Positions 1-9,490 are shown, counted from the first letter of the stretch. The stretch is DNA of 64,000 bases from DASQUK01 sp035697145 (GCA_035697145.1 DASSDL010000021.1:1-64000); one strand, 5' to 3'. A program made the numbers and translations. The notes: a model not told the origin generated them from the sequence alone.

Positions 1-70
1 ATGGGATGTTTCCGGACACCTCACCGCGGCGTGCGTCGCTGGCTGTCCCGTGCAGTCACCGATGTGCGCG

Positions 71-859
71 CTAGAGGAGGGCTGCGACGAATTGATCGAG
101 GTGGTCACTCCACCAGCGGCGCCGGCGGTCGTAGCGCTCGCTGCCACCGGTCCGGTTCCACATCTCGGTGAAGTTCGGGTCACCGGCGTCGACGCGGCGC
201 CGGGCGGCTGCTTCGATGCGGGCGATGGCATCGTTCATGGCGGTGAGCAGCTCGGCTCGGCCGTCGCAGTCCAGTCCGTAGGCGTCGGCGACGAGTCGTA
301 GCCGTGCCGGCCGGTCGGCGGGTCGCCAGCCGAGCCGGGCCTGGTCGAAGGCGTCGTCGATCGGTACGCAGAGGCGGGCGAGCTGGGCGAGGTCGTAGAC
401 GGGGCGGCCAGGGGCAGCGAACTCGAAGTCGAGCAGCGCAACGGCGATGCCGTCACGGAAGACGACGTTCTCGGGGCACACGTCGTTGTGGCACACGAGC
501 GTCCCGCCCGCAGGGTCAGCCAGACTGTCGTCCCAGGTGAGACCCTGAGGGTCGAACCCGCGGGCGGCGTCGTGCAGCCCGCGCAGCAGCCTGGCGATGG
601 ACGCCAGCGCGGTGTCGGACTGGCTCCAGTCCGGATAGGGCGCCACGGGGACCTCGCCGTCGATGAACACGAGGCGCTCGCGTCCGTCCTCGTCGATGCC
701 GACTGGTAACGAGGCGCCCTCAAAGCCGGCGTGTCTCACCGCCCGCAGGAAGGCGTGGATCGAACCCGAGTGCGGAGTCGAGGGGCGAAGAACATGCGGA
801 CCGACGCGGACGACCCGGCCCGCGTTCGCGATCCCACCATCGAGCTGTTGCTCAGCCAC
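71..859 (-). CDS. Phosphotransferase enzyme family (APH/choline-kinase fold) protein
   Basis: 262 aa from a GTG start. It is predicted to transfer the gamma-phosphate of ATP to a hydroxyl of a small molecule in the cytoplasm. The Brenner-type catalytic loop is visible as HNDVCPENVVF, with the catalytic Asp and Mg-binding Asn, followed by the metal-binding DFEFA motif. The N-terminal lobe has the G-x-V-x-R-V-G start seen in many actinobacterial family members. The C-terminus ends about 70 bp from the window edge. These proteins include aminoglycoside kinases, but most environmental members have unknown substrates and nothing here argues for drug resistance. Confidence 0.82.
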   Translation of the reverse strand: MAEQQLDGGIANAGRVVRVGPHVLRPSTPHSGSIHAFLRAVRHAGFEGASLPVGIDEDGRERLVFIDGEVPVAPYPDWSQSDTALASIARLLRGLHDAARGFDPQGLTWDDSLADPAGGTLVCHNDVCPENVVFRDGIAVALLDFEFAAPGRPVYDLAQLARLCVPIDDAFDQARLGWRPADRPARLRLVADAYGLDCDGRAELLTAMNDAIARIEAAARRRVDAGDPNFTEMWNRTGGSERYDRRRRWWSDHLDQFVAALL

Positions 860-1041
860 ACCGCCACCTTGACAGGCGAATGGTGCAGTCGCCCGCGGCC
901 AGTCGACAACGGCTTGCGCGCATCGCCGAGATCCGACCAGCGGCGAAGTGGTTCCATCGGATCGGACGGGAGTTGGCCGCTTTGTGCGTCAGCGACGTCG
1001 ACCACCCCATCAGCTACAAGACGTGGGTGATTGCCGTTTCG

Positions 1042-2187
1042 TCAGGCTCGAGCCAGGAGGTCCTGGACGATGAGCGTCGCGGCGGCCGGGGCGCCTTTGA
1101 CGAACCCGAAGAAGGGACCAAAGTCTCGGGTGGCAATAAAGCCTGGGAGGTACAGGCCGGACAGGCTCGTACCGAACGCCTCGTCGAGCGCAGGGAAGCC
1201 GTCGCTCAACTGAATCCGGTCGAGCACTCCCGCAAGGTAGGGAACCCGTGGCAGGTCGGCGCTGTAACCGCAGGCGAAGATCACGTGATCGACCAGCAGC
1301 GCTTCGCCGTTCGACAGCCGCACCCCAAGCTCGCCGCCCTGTGCCATGGCTTCGACATGGAGGACCTCGGTCCCGGGCCAGCGGTGGATGGTCTTGCTGG
1401 CGAGCCTGGGGGTGAGCCAGTGCTCCAGTGTGAGCCGGCCGACCTCCCAGAACTGCTTGGCGATCGCGTCCTGTTTGGCCTTGGGGAGAGTCCGTCACCA
1501 ACCTCGGACCCGCATCGTGGCCTGCACGTGCGGGTCGACGAACCGCCAGCTCACCCGCTCGAACCGCGGTACGTCGTGGCGGTGGACGAGGTCGATCCGC
1601 TCGGCGCCGTGCTCAGCCAGCAGCGCCGCCCACTCGTAGGCGCTCTGCCGGCCACCCACGATCAGCACCCGGGCGTCCGACAAGTCCTCGAACCGCACCA
1701 GGTCGCAGGTATGGGCCGCCCGGCCGGGCGGGATCGACCCGGCCCAGGCCGGCACGTTGGTGAAGTGGGAGATCCCCGGAGCGGCGACCACGGCGTCGGC
1801 AGCGACGCGGTCGCCGCTGTCCAGCATGGCGACGAACCGGCCGTCAGGTTTGGCGAGGTCGGCGACCAGGTCCTCGCGGACCTCGATCCCCTTGGCCTGC
1901 CGGAACCACTCGGCATAGTCCAGGAACAGGCCGACGGGCAGGGGATCGACGTCTGCTGGGGCAATGGCGCGCTCCTCCAGATATGCCTCCAGGGTCTGGA
2001 CCGTGGATGCATCGAGGTGCCAGTCAGGCCCTGAGCGTAGGAACATCCCCGCGGGCATGTGCTCCCGCCAAAAGCCCATGGGGCGGCCGACCACGACGGT
2101 ATCGATGCCCCGCTGTCGGGCAAAAGCGGCGGTCGACAGCGCATAGGGTCCCGCCCCGATGACCAGCAGCGACGTCATGGTCATCAT
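1042..2187 (-). pseudogene. FAD/NAD(P)-binding oxidoreductase split by an in-frame TGA
   Basis: The N-terminal part begins near ATG 2187 (a second ATG is at 2178) with a Rossmann dinucleotide motif, VIGAGPYALS, and a second nucleotide-binding motif, VLIVGGRQSA. This resembles flavin mono-oxygenases and lysine/ornithine hydroxylase-like oxidoreductases. Reading stops at a TGA (complement of 1495-1497) just after VQATMRVRGW. The same frame then continues with a sensible protein sequence (RTLPKAKQDA..., VIFACGYSADLP, LYLPGFIATRDFGPF) to a normal stop at 1042. The two halves together give about 380 residues, a normal family length. The stop could be one base change from TGG or CGA, a sequencing error, or true inactivation. 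The gene is divergent from the thiolase at 2276. Confidence 0.75.
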
Positions 2188-2275
2188 CGGCGTTTGCCCC
2201 CCTCGCGCGCGTCCGGTCGTCGCCGACTGACCTGTGCCGACCAGCGTAGACTTAGCCGAAGGAAGGCTCCCAGAC

Positions 2276-3463
2276 ATGATGCGCTCGGTCATCGTCGGCG
2301 CCGTCAGGACGCCGGTCGGCAAGTTGGGCTCGACCCTGCTATCCCACTCGGCCGTCGACCTCGGCGCGGTCGCCATTGCCGAGGCCCTGGCGCGGGCGGG
2401 AGTGTCGCCCGGAGACGTCGACTACGTGGTCATGGGACAGGTGCTGCAGGCGGGGGCGGGCCAGATCACGGCTCGGCAGGCTGCTATCGCGGCTGGCGTT
2501 CCACCGCAGGTTCCCGCCATCACCCTCAACAAAGTGTGCCTGTCGAGTCTGACCGCCGTGGCCCTAGCCGATCAGCTGATCCGCGCTGGCGAGATCGAGG
2601 TGGCGGTCGCCGGCGGCATGGAGTCGATGAGCAATGCCCCCTATGTCGTGCCCGGGGCCCGCTGGGGCATGCGAATGGGACCCGGGGAGCTGGTCGACAC
2701 GATGGTCCACGACGGGCTGTGGTCGACCTTCACCGGCCAGCACATGGGCGCCTCGTCCGACCAGGTGAACGAGGAGTTGGGGGTCTCGCGGCAGGACCAG
2801 GACGCTTGGGCGGCGCGCTCGCATCAACGCGCCGCGGCGGCCTGGGCGTCAGGGCGGTTCGCCGCCGAGGTCGTCGGCGTCACGGTCCGGGGCCGCAGCG
2901 GCGAGACGATCGTGGTCGAGCGCGACGAAGGTATCCGCCGGCAGACCACGTACGAGTCACTGGCGAAGCTCCCGCCGGCGTTCACCCCAACCGGGACCAT
3001 CACCGCGGGGAATGCCTCGCAGCTTTCGGACGGAGCGGCCGCCGTCGTGGTGATGAGCGCCGAGCGCGCCGACGCGCTGGGGGTCGAGCCGCTCGCCGAG
3101 ATCGTCGCGCACGGTATGTGCGCGGACCGGTTCGCCTACCTGCACACCGTCCCCGCGATCGCGCTGGAGAAGGCGCTCAAGAAGGCCGGCAGGGACCTGC
3201 ACGACCTCGGCCTGCTCGAGATCAACGAGGCATTTGCCTCGGTCGCCCTGCACGCCACCAGCATGCTCGGCGCCAACCAGGAGATCGTGAACGTCAACGG
3301 TGGCTCGGTGGCTCTGGGCCACGCACTGGGCTCCACGGGCGCCCGGATGATCGTGACGCTGGTGCACGAGCTGCGCCGCCGCCAGGCTGAGTACGGCGCT
3401 GCGTCCTTGTGCGGCGGCGGCGGTCAGGGCGACGCCCTGCTCGTGCGACTCGCGTCTCGCTGA
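2276..3463 (+). CDS. Acetyl-CoA C-acyltransferase (thiolase)
   Basis: 395 aa, the usual length for biosynthetic or degradative thiolases. It interconverts two acyl-CoAs and a 3-ketoacyl-CoA, in fatty-acid oxidation or acetoacetyl-CoA formation. The nucleophilic Cys lies in LNKVCLSSL. The C-terminal catalytic elements are NEAFAS, NVNGGSVALGHALGSTGAR (His general base) and CGGGGQG (second catalytic Cys). ATG 2276 is chosen because GGAAGG (2261-2266) sits 9 bases upstream; an upstream in-frame start at 2234 would add 14 unconserved residues. The gene is isolated, with ftsH next on the same strand about 175 bp on. Substrate chain length cannot be told from sequence. Confidence 0.93.
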   Translation: MMRSVIVGAVRTPVGKLGSTLLSHSAVDLGAVAIAEALARAGVSPGDVDYVVMGQVLQAGAGQITARQAAIAAGVPPQVPAITLNKVCLSSLTAVALADQLIRAGEIEVAVAGGMESMSNAPYVVPGARWGMRMGPGELVDTMVHDGLWSTFTGQHMGASSDQVNEELGVSRQDQDAWAARSHQRAAAAWASGRFAAEVVGVTVRGRSGETIVVERDEGIRRQTTYESLAKLPPAFTPTGTITAGNASQLSDGAAAVVVMSAERADALGVEPLAEIVAHGMCADRFAYLHTVPAIALEKALKKAGRDLHDLGLLEINEAFASVALHATSMLGANQEIVNVNGGSVALGHALGSTGARMIVTLVHELRRRQAEYGAASLCGGGGQGDALLVRLASR

Positions 3464-3639
3464 CAAGAGCTCGCGCCAGCAGGACGATTGACGGCAGTTG
3501 CCGACTTGAGCCTGCGCGGACGAGATACAAGCTGATCCCCGCTGCTGACCGAACGGGTTAGATCTTCGTGCCGAGAGGGCCCGAGACATCGCTGCGAGCG
3601 GCCGCAAGAGCCGCTCGCGCAGCAGCCAGGGGGAGTACC

Positions 3640-5739
3640 GTGAGCGGTCTGGCTCCCGAGTCGTCCCCCGAAACCCCACCCCCGCCCCCGAAGACGGAAT
3701 CAGGCTGGCGCGTGGACCCGGCGCCCGACGGACGCGGGACGCCCGCCCCGTCGAAGCCGCCCATGATCCCCCGCGGGAGGCGGTTCATCTGGTTCGTGCT
3801 TGCGCTCCTGGCGGTGAATCTCCTGTTCTCGTTCATGACTGGCCGACCGGAGGAGCGGGAGCGTGTGCCGTACCAGCCGTTCTTCGTCGATCAGGTGGAG
3901 GCCGGCAACGTCGAGGAGATCAGCTCTCGGGCGGACTCAATCGAGGGCGAGCTGAAGCGCGAGGCGACCTTCGACCCGCCTGGCGACGCCGAGCCGGTTG
4001 CGGTCACCAAGTTCGAGACCGAGGTTCCGGCTTTCATCGACCCGGCCGAGCTCACCGGGCTGCTCGCCGAGCAGAATGTGGTGATCAATGCGGAGGCGCC
4101 CGACGAGGGCCGGTCGCTGTGGGTCACGCTCGTGCTCGGCTTTCTGCCGACGATCCTCCTGGTCGGGTTCTTCATCTGGCTGTTCCGTCGGCAGACGGGG
4201 GCGGGTGGGGGCGGGATCCTCGGAGGCTTCGGGCGTTCCACAGCGCGCCGGGTCACGCCCGGTGAGCAGGAGCGAGTCAGCTTCGACGACGTCGCCGGCA
4301 TCGACGAAGCGGAGGACGAGCTCGCCGAGGTGGTGGATTTCCTGAAGAACCCCGGGCGCTACACGAAGCTCGGCGCACGGGTCCCTCGCGGGGTGATGCT
4401 GTACGGGCCGCCGGGGACCGGCAAGACGCTGCTCGCCCGCGCGGTGGCGGGCGAGGCGGACGCTGCGTTCTTTTCGTTGTCGGCCTCGGAGTTCGTCGAG
4501 GCGATCGTGGGTGTGGGTGCGTCGCGGGTGCGCGATCTGTTCAAGCAGGCCAAGGAGGCGGCGCCGGCGATCGTCTTCATCGACGAGCTGGACGCGGTCG
4601 GCCGCTCTCGGTCGGGCAACGTGGGCGGGATCAGCGGCGGTCACGACGAGCGCGAGCAGACGCTGAATCAGATCCTCACCGAGATGGACGGGTTCGAGCC
4701 CGGCACGAACGTGATCGTGCTCGGTGCGACGAATCGTCCCGAGGTGCTCGACCCGGCGCTGCTACGGCCTGGGCGCTTCGACCGCCGTATCGCGGTCCAG
4801 CCGCCCGACCGTAAGGGCCGCGCGGAGATCCTGAGGATCCACACCCGCTCGGTGCCGCTGGCGCCTGACGTCGACCTCGACCGCCTCGCCGCCTCGACGC
4901 CGGGCGCGACGGGCGCCGACCTCGCGCTGATCGTAAACGAGGCGGCGCTGTTCGCCGCCCGCCGCGATCACGCAGCGGTGGAGCAGCGCGACTTCACCGA
5001 CGCGATCGAAAAGATCATCCTTGGCGCCGAGCGCCAGGTGGTGATGACCGACGCGGATCGCGAGCGCACCGCCTACCACGAGTCCGGTCATGCGCTGGTG
5101 GGCATGCTCACCCCGGGCGCCGATCCGGTGCGCAAGGTCTCGATCATCCCCCGTGGCCAGGCGCTCGGCGTCACGCTTGCCACTCCGGAGAGCGACCGCT
5201 ACAGCTACCGCCGGGACGAGCTGCTCGCCAAGATCAAGGTGGCGCTCGGCGGCCGCGCCGCCGAGAAGGTCGTGTTCGGCGACCTGACCACCGGCGCCGA
5301 GTCTGACATCCAGAATCTGACGCAGATCGCCCGCTCCATGGTTGGCCGCTGGGGGATGAGCGATGCGATCGGCGCGATCGCGGTCACCGACGGCCGCGAG
5401 GACCGCTTGCTGCTGCCCGGCGCGTCACCGGCCTCGGCCCCGACCCAGCAGCTGGTCGACGAGGAGGTCCGCCGAATCGTCGACGGCGCCGAAGAGGAGG
5501 TGACCGAGCTCCTCAGGCGCGAGCGCGGGCGGCTCGAGGCGCTGGCGCGCGCACTGCTCGAGCGCGAGACGCTCGACCAACCAGAGGCCTATGAGCGCGC
5601 GGGCGTCGAGCTGCCCCAACCCGATGCCGAGGAGCCCAAGGTCCACGTTCAACCCGCGGCCCCGGTGGACGGGGCCTCCGCGCCCGGGCGAGGAACTCCG
5701 ACAGGACCTGGTGGCGCACGGCATCGACCTGACGGCTGA
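3640..5739 (+). CDS. ftsH: FtsH-type membrane AAA+ zinc metalloprotease
   Basis: 699 aa. A membrane-anchored, ATP-driven protease that degrades membrane and short-lived cytosolic proteins. Two transmembrane segments (around residues 47-66 and 165-190) flank a short extracytoplasmic domain. The AAA+ module follows: Walker A GPPGTGKT (256-263), Walker B FIDELD (D315/E316) and the second region of homology (GATNRPEVLDPALLRPGRFD). The protease domain has the zinc site HESGH (H480, E481, H484) and a downstream GAESDIQN Asp ligand. GTG 3640 is preferred over ATG 3568 because AGGGGGAG lies 5 bases upstream. The pore loop reads FVEAIVGVGASR: Ile289 replaces the aromatic residue of canonical FVEMFVGVGASR. 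This suggests an accessory paralogue rather than the main housekeeping FtsH. Confidence 0.93.
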   Translation: MSGLAPESSPETPPPPPKTESGWRVDPAPDGRGTPAPSKPPMIPRGRRFIWFVLALLAVNLLFSFMTGRPEERERVPYQPFFVDQVEAGNVEEISSRADSIEGELKREATFDPPGDAEPVAVTKFETEVPAFIDPAELTGLLAEQNVVINAEAPDEGRSLWVTLVLGFLPTILLVGFFIWLFRRQTGAGGGGILGGFGRSTARRVTPGEQERVSFDDVAGIDEAEDELAEVVDFLKNPGRYTKLGARVPRGVMLYGPPGTGKTLLARAVAGEADAAFFSLSASEFVEAIVGVGASRVRDLFKQAKEAAPAIVFIDELDAVGRSRSGNVGGISGGHDEREQTLNQILTEMDGFEPGTNVIVLGATNRPEVLDPALLRPGRFDRRIAVQPPDRKGRAEILRIHTRSVPLAPDVDLDRLAASTPGATGADLALIVNEAALFAARRDHAAVEQRDFTDAIEKIILGAERQVVMTDADRERTAYHESGHALVGMLTPGADPVRKVSIIPRGQALGVTLATPESDRYSYRRDELLAKIKVALGGRAAEKVVFGDLTTGAESDIQNLTQIARSMVGRWGMSDAIGAIAVTDGREDRLLLPGASPASAPTQQLVDEEVRRIVDGAEEEVTELLRRERGRLEALARALLERETLDQPEAYERAGVELPQPDAEEPKVHVQPAAPVDGASAPGRGTPTGPGGARHRPDG

Positions 5740-5753
5740 CCTCAAACGGGCCA

Positions 5754-5800
5754 GACGACGACGGCCTGGGCTGGTCCACGCTGGCCCACGCCCGTCGTCG
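5754..5800. terminator. Hairpin between convergent ftsH and GH13 genes
   Basis: CGACGACGG (5756-5764) pairs perfectly with CCGTCGTCG (5792-5800), and an inner TGGGC/GCCCA pair (5767-5771 with 5784-5788) extends the stem. It sits in the 97-bp gap between two genes that converge, as expected for a bidirectional terminator. There is no T-tract, so termination would depend on the hairpin alone. Confidence 0.5.
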
Positions 5801-5836
5801 CCGTCCAGGGACGTGGAGGCGAGTCGCGTGAGGTTG

Positions 5837-7462
5837 TCACAGGTGCTGGGCGCGGAAGATGATTGCTGCGTCCGGGTGCACGGTCAGCGCCGCACCGGGC
5901 GCGTCGTTCGGCTCTCCGTGGGAGCTGTCGGTTGAGAAGACTGTGGTGCGCCCGTCCTGGGGTGGGAGGGTGACTGGTTCGGTACCGCCGTTCATGACGA
6001 CCATGGCGCCGCCGCGCCGGTAGGCGATGACTGAGCCTGACCGTATCCATTCGATCGGTTCGTCGGCTTCGGTGCCGAGTTCCCGGCGTACTCGAAGCAG
6101 ACGGCGGAAACGGCCCGCCATCGACTCCGGGTCGGCCCGCTGGGCGGTGACGGTGTCGCGATCGAGCCGTTGCCCGAGCGGCAGCCAGGTCCGGGCGGCG
6201 GTCGTGAACCCCATTCCGAGGCCCGACGCCCACGGTATCGGCGTGCGGACGCGGTCGCGGCTCAGCTCGGGTGCGCGGTTGCGGATCGCTAGGGGATCCT
6301 GCATGTCTGCCAAGGTGAGGTCGCCGTCCTCGAGTCCGAGCTCTTCGCCCTGGTAGGTGAAGGTCATGCCTGGCAGCAACGCGACGAGGGTGGCGAACGC
6401 CAGCGAGCGACGCCGTCCGGTCTCGCCAGCGCCGAAGCGGCTGGCGGCGCGGGCGTGGTCGTCATGGTTGCCCTGTACCCAGGCGAGGCTTCCTGGCGGA
6501 GTCGACGCCAGGGCGTCGCGGAGTGAGGTAGCGATGGCGGGCGGGTCCCAGGCCAGCGCCAGCGGTTGCATCCAGAAGGCGGCGTGGAGTCCGTTTCCGG
6601 CGATGAGATAGCGGGCGAGCTTGTCCGTGTGCAGTAGGTAGACCTCGCCAAGCAGCAGGGCGTTGTAGGCATCGGCGATGCGGCGCCAGCGGCGGTGGAT
6701 GTCCAGCACCCCGGGCTGGTCGAGGTCGTAGCGGTGCTCGAAGCGCTCCCAGTCTTCGACCGTCCCCGGCTCGCGAAGTTGTTGGGGCGTCCAGGATCGC
6801 TTCGGGTTGTCGGGCAAGTCGGCGTGCTTGATCAGTTCGTGCGCGACGTCGATCCGGAAGCCGTCCACCCCGCGTTCGAGCCAGAACCGCAGAATGTGGT
6901 CGTATGCGTCGGCGACCTGCGGGTTGCGCCAGTTCATGTCGGGCTGCTCGGGCAGGTGCAGGTGCAGCCACCACTGCCCGGTGTTCTCATCGAAGCTCCA
7001 TGCGGGCCCCCCGAAGACGCTGACCCAGTTGTTCGGCGGTGTACCCGCACTGGCGCCGTCGCGCCACAGGTACCAGTCGCGTTTGGCATCGGACCGGGAC
7101 GATCTCGATGCCTGGAACCACGGGTGTGCATCGGAGGTGTGGTTCGCGACGAAATCAACGATCACACGGATCCCGAGACGATGCGCCTTGTCCACGAGCG
7201 CGTCGAAGACCTCGAGATAGCCGAAGCGCGAGTCGATACGGCAGTGGTCAGCGACGTCGTAGCCGTGGTCGGCCAACGGCGACACATAGAACGGTGTGAG
7301 CCAGACGAGGTCGATCCCCAGCCACGCCAGGTAGTCGAGCCGGTCCACCACCCCCAGCAGATCTCCCAGCCCGTCGCCGTTGCCGTCGGCGAACGACGGC
7401 ACGTAGACCTGATACCCGGCCGCGCCGTCCCACCAGGGCGCCGATCTATTCGTGACGAGCAT
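5837..7462 (-). CDS. GH13 alpha-amylase family glucosidase (oligo-1,6-/alpha-glucosidase type)
   Basis: 541 aa. A cytoplasmic retaining enzyme acting on alpha-glucosidic bonds of short oligosaccharides. All GH13 conserved regions are visible: DFVANHTS, GFRIDVAHE (nucleophile Asp), LLGEVYL (acid/base Glu) and VQGNHDDH (transition-state Asp). The N-terminus YQVYVPSFADGNGDGLGD has the calcium-site-like DGNGDGLGD of the oligo-1,6-glucosidase subgroup, and there is no signal peptide. ATG 7462 is chosen because GGGGGAT lies just upstream; upstream starts at 7492 and 7522 lack such a site. Trehalose synthase or sucrose hydrolase activity cannot be excluded from motifs alone. Confidence 0.9.
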   Translation of the reverse strand: MLVTNRSAPWWDGAAGYQVYVPSFADGNGDGLGDLLGVVDRLDYLAWLGIDLVWLTPFYVSPLADHGYDVADHCRIDSRFGYLEVFDALVDKAHRLGIRVIVDFVANHTSDAHPWFQASRSSRSDAKRDWYLWRDGASAGTPPNNWVSVFGGPAWSFDENTGQWWLHLHLPEQPDMNWRNPQVADAYDHILRFWLERGVDGFRIDVAHELIKHADLPDNPKRSWTPQQLREPGTVEDWERFEHRYDLDQPGVLDIHRRWRRIADAYNALLLGEVYLLHTDKLARYLIAGNGLHAAFWMQPLALAWDPPAIATSLRDALASTPPGSLAWVQGNHDDHARAASRFGAGETGRRRSLAFATLVALLPGMTFTYQGEELGLEDGDLTLADMQDPLAIRNRAPELSRDRVRTPIPWASGLGMGFTTAARTWLPLGQRLDRDTVTAQRADPESMAGRFRRLLRVRRELGTEADEPIEWIRSGSVIAYRRGGAMVVMNGGTEPVTLPPQDGRTTVFSTDSSHGEPNDAPGAALTVHPDAAIIFRAQHL

Positions 7463-7640
7463 TCGATCCCCCGGCGTGAGTATCGCCTCCATGTCAGGGT
7501 GGCCAGGCAGCGACGAGCCCACGCCACCATTGCCGCGCCCGCCAGCATTGCCGACGACGAAGCAGTGTCCGAGCCAAAATCACGCCCCGCCTTCGGTAGG
7601 CAGGTGCGTCCGGCCTCGCGTCGCGAGGGCCCACTGGCCA

Positions 7641-8447
7641 TCATCGGGCTGGGCGGAGTGTGGCGAGGGTGGGCTCGATGCTCAGGTCCATCAGGAACAG
7701 CAGTGAATCGCTGGGGAGCAGGCGTTTCATCGCTTCGATGACGCCGCTGTGATCGCCGTCATCGATGGCTTCGGCGTGCCCCTCCACCGCGTCGACGAAC
7801 GTCTCGATGTACCGGCGTTGCCCCACCAGGAGGTCCTTGCCGCCGGGGGGACCGTGACCCACGTAAAGGGTGACGTTAGCGGAGAGCTCTGCCTCGAGAC
7901 GGTCAAGGGTGTCGAGCCAGTCCCGCCAGCGCCCGTCGGCCAGGAACGCATGCATGCCGTTGTAGGCGACATCGCCGGCGAAGATGGTGCCGGCGTCGAG
8001 CTGCCACATGCTGTCCACGTGCGACTCGCCGGGTCCGAGTTGGCGCACCGACAGGGTCAGGCCACCGAGGCGCACGTCGTCGCCGTCGTTGACGGTGCGG
8101 TTGGGGAACACCCGTGTGGTCGGCCACTCGTCGCCCATCATGGGGCCGACGACCTCGTCCTTGAGCTTGTCGTCACGGCGGATGATCTCATCGACCGCCC
8201 GGGTCGCAACGATGGGGACGTCGGCGGTTCCGATCAACTGCGCGAGGCCCGCGTAATGGTCGGGATGTGGATGGGTAACCACCACGCCCGCCAGGGGGTT
8301 CCCGGTGTCGTCGATCGCCTGGCGCACGAGTGCCGCGTCAGTGACTGTGAGCATGCCGTCGACCACGACGACTCCGTGGGGCCCGTGAACCAGGAACGCG
8401 TTGACCGCCATCACCCGTCCCTCGATACGGTCGATCCGACCGGTCAT
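7641..8447 (-). CDS. MBL-fold metallo-hydrolase
   Basis: 268 aa. The metal site HPHPDHYAG (the HxHxDH motif) is followed by GESHVDSMW and FAGDVAYNG, supplying further His and Asp ligands, and YVGHGPPG. This is the layout of the glyoxalase-II/beta-lactamase superfamily; the FAGD(V/L)xYN element is typical of environmental members of unknown substrate. ATG 8447 has AAGGAG nine to ten bases upstream. It is followed on the same strand by no close gene (GH13 starts 179 bp downstream) and preceded by the TMEM175-like gene (57 bp), so the two may be co-transcribed. No signal peptide is seen, so the protein is presumed cytoplasmic. Confidence 0.85.
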   Translation of the reverse strand: MTGRIDRIEGRVMAVNAFLVHGPHGVVVVDGMLTVTDAALVRQAIDDTGNPLAGVVVTHPHPDHYAGLAQLIGTADVPIVATRAVDEIIRRDDKLKDEVVGPMMGDEWPTTRVFPNRTVNDGDDVRLGGLTLSVRQLGPGESHVDSMWQLDAGTIFAGDVAYNGMHAFLADGRWRDWLDTLDRLEAELSANVTLYVGHGPPGGKDLLVGQRRYIETFVDAVEGHAEAIDDGDHSGVIEAMKRLLPSDSLLFLMDLSIEPTLATLRPAR

Positions 8448-8503
8448 GTGTGCACGCTCCTTCGCTCGATGCGGACTGTGATGGACGTCGCTCGATGGCA
8501 TCG

Positions 8504-9178
8504 TCAGGCGACGGCTTCTGCGTCGGCCCGCCCGGACGCATCCAGCGTGGCCTGGTCGAAGGCGTAGTAGCCGGCGCTGATCGCATGGATCGCCAGCGCC
8601 GCGTAGGGCGCGATGAGGGCCAGGCCCACGGCCAGCCCGTACGCGGCCAGGCCCACCCCGAAGCGGATGCGGGCCGCGACCACCGCATGGCGAGGCGGCA
8701 GGGAGTGGACCAGCCGGCCGTCATGGGTGATCCAGGCGTACAAGGCGGTGAAGCCAATCGCGGTGAGGAAGAGCGTCCCGCTGAACACCGCCACCGCGGT
8801 CCGGGTGGCTTCGCCGCCGCCCCGCAGGTGCTCGGCGACGAGCGCCGTCGGGAAGGGGATCAGTGTGATCCACATCAGCAGGTTGAGGTTGAGCAGCAGG
8901 AGCTTGCCGTCCACCACCCGCACCTGATCGAAGAGCCGGTGATGGTTCAGCCAGATCACCCCGATCTGGGCGAAGGCCAACAGGTAGGCGAGGTAGCTCG
9001 GCCACTGACCCCACAGCGCGCTGGCCAGCGTCTGTCCCGGGTCGACCTCGGGTGGCCTCAGCTCGATGGCCAGCAAGGTGATCACGATCGCCAGTACGCC
9101 GTCGGAAAACGCCTCCAGCCTGGCCTTGGTGATCCCCGACACGCTGCGCGGGGCGCGGCGCACCACGGTCGCGGTCAC
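8504..9178 (-). CDS. TMEM175 family (DUF1211) membrane channel protein
   Basis: 224 aa, GTG start. Bacterial TMEM175 proteins are tetrameric potassium-selective channels with six helices per subunit. The signature FSDGVLAIVITLLAIEL in the first helix (FSDxxxAIxxT) is intact near residues 24-40. It is followed by five further hydrophobic segments, including the WLNHHRLF element after helix 3, which is typical of the family. The length matches single-repeat bacterial members. A decayed MarR-like regulator lies directly upstream on the same strand. Confidence 0.88.
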   Translation of the reverse strand: MTATVVRRAPRSVSGITKARLEAFSDGVLAIVITLLAIELRPPEVDPGQTLASALWGQWPSYLAYLLAFAQIGVIWLNHHRLFDQVRVVDGKLLLLNLNLLMWITLIPFPTALVAEHLRGGGEATRTAVAVFSGTLFLTAIGFTALYAWITHDGRLVHSLPPRHAVVAARIRFGVGLAAYGLAVGLALIAPYAALAIHAISAGYYAFDQATLDASGRADAEAVA

Positions 9179-9187
9179 GACACCTGG

Positions 9188-9452
9188 CTATCGGCGGCAC
9201 TGCGGTACGAGCGGGCCGACTCGGCGGGCGGGTCGTTCATGCCGCGTACGCGCTAGGTCGCGCAGTCCGGATGAGCGGAGGCCGTCGACCGTGTTGCGGG
9301 TGGTGGCCTCGGGCACCCCGAGGCGGTCGACTTGGCGTTGTACCGGGGCGTCGAGGCGTGAGGCCGGGTTCGTCGAGCACCCGCTCAAGCAGGGCGCGCA
9401 GGGCGTGCTCGGCTTGGACTATGACGCGGCTGAAGGTGGGGGTGGTGGTCAT
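9188..9452 (-). pseudogene. Decayed MarR-like/winged-helix regulator fragment
   Basis: Translation starts well, with an AGGAG site and ATG at 9452, and gives MTTTPTFSRVIVQAEHALRA followed by LLERVLDEPG, which looks like the first helices of a MarR-type regulator. After about 30 residues this frame loses sense. A different frame (codons of the 9188-9388 reading) then carries RLGVPEATTRNTVDGLRSSG, a helix-turn-helix-like stretch, before ending abruptly. The simplest reading is a small regulator with a frameshift near 9365 and an internal or C-terminal deletion. Assignment to MarR is by eye only. Confidence 0.45.
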
Positions 9453-9490
9453 GGTGTCTCCTGTTCCGGGATTGCATCCGACGTGCTGGG

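Noticed and set aside
2059..3390. 443-codon plus-strand open frame over the thiolase
   Set aside because: Highly Arg/Gly-rich translation in another frame of a clear thiolase gene; a GC-rich shadow.
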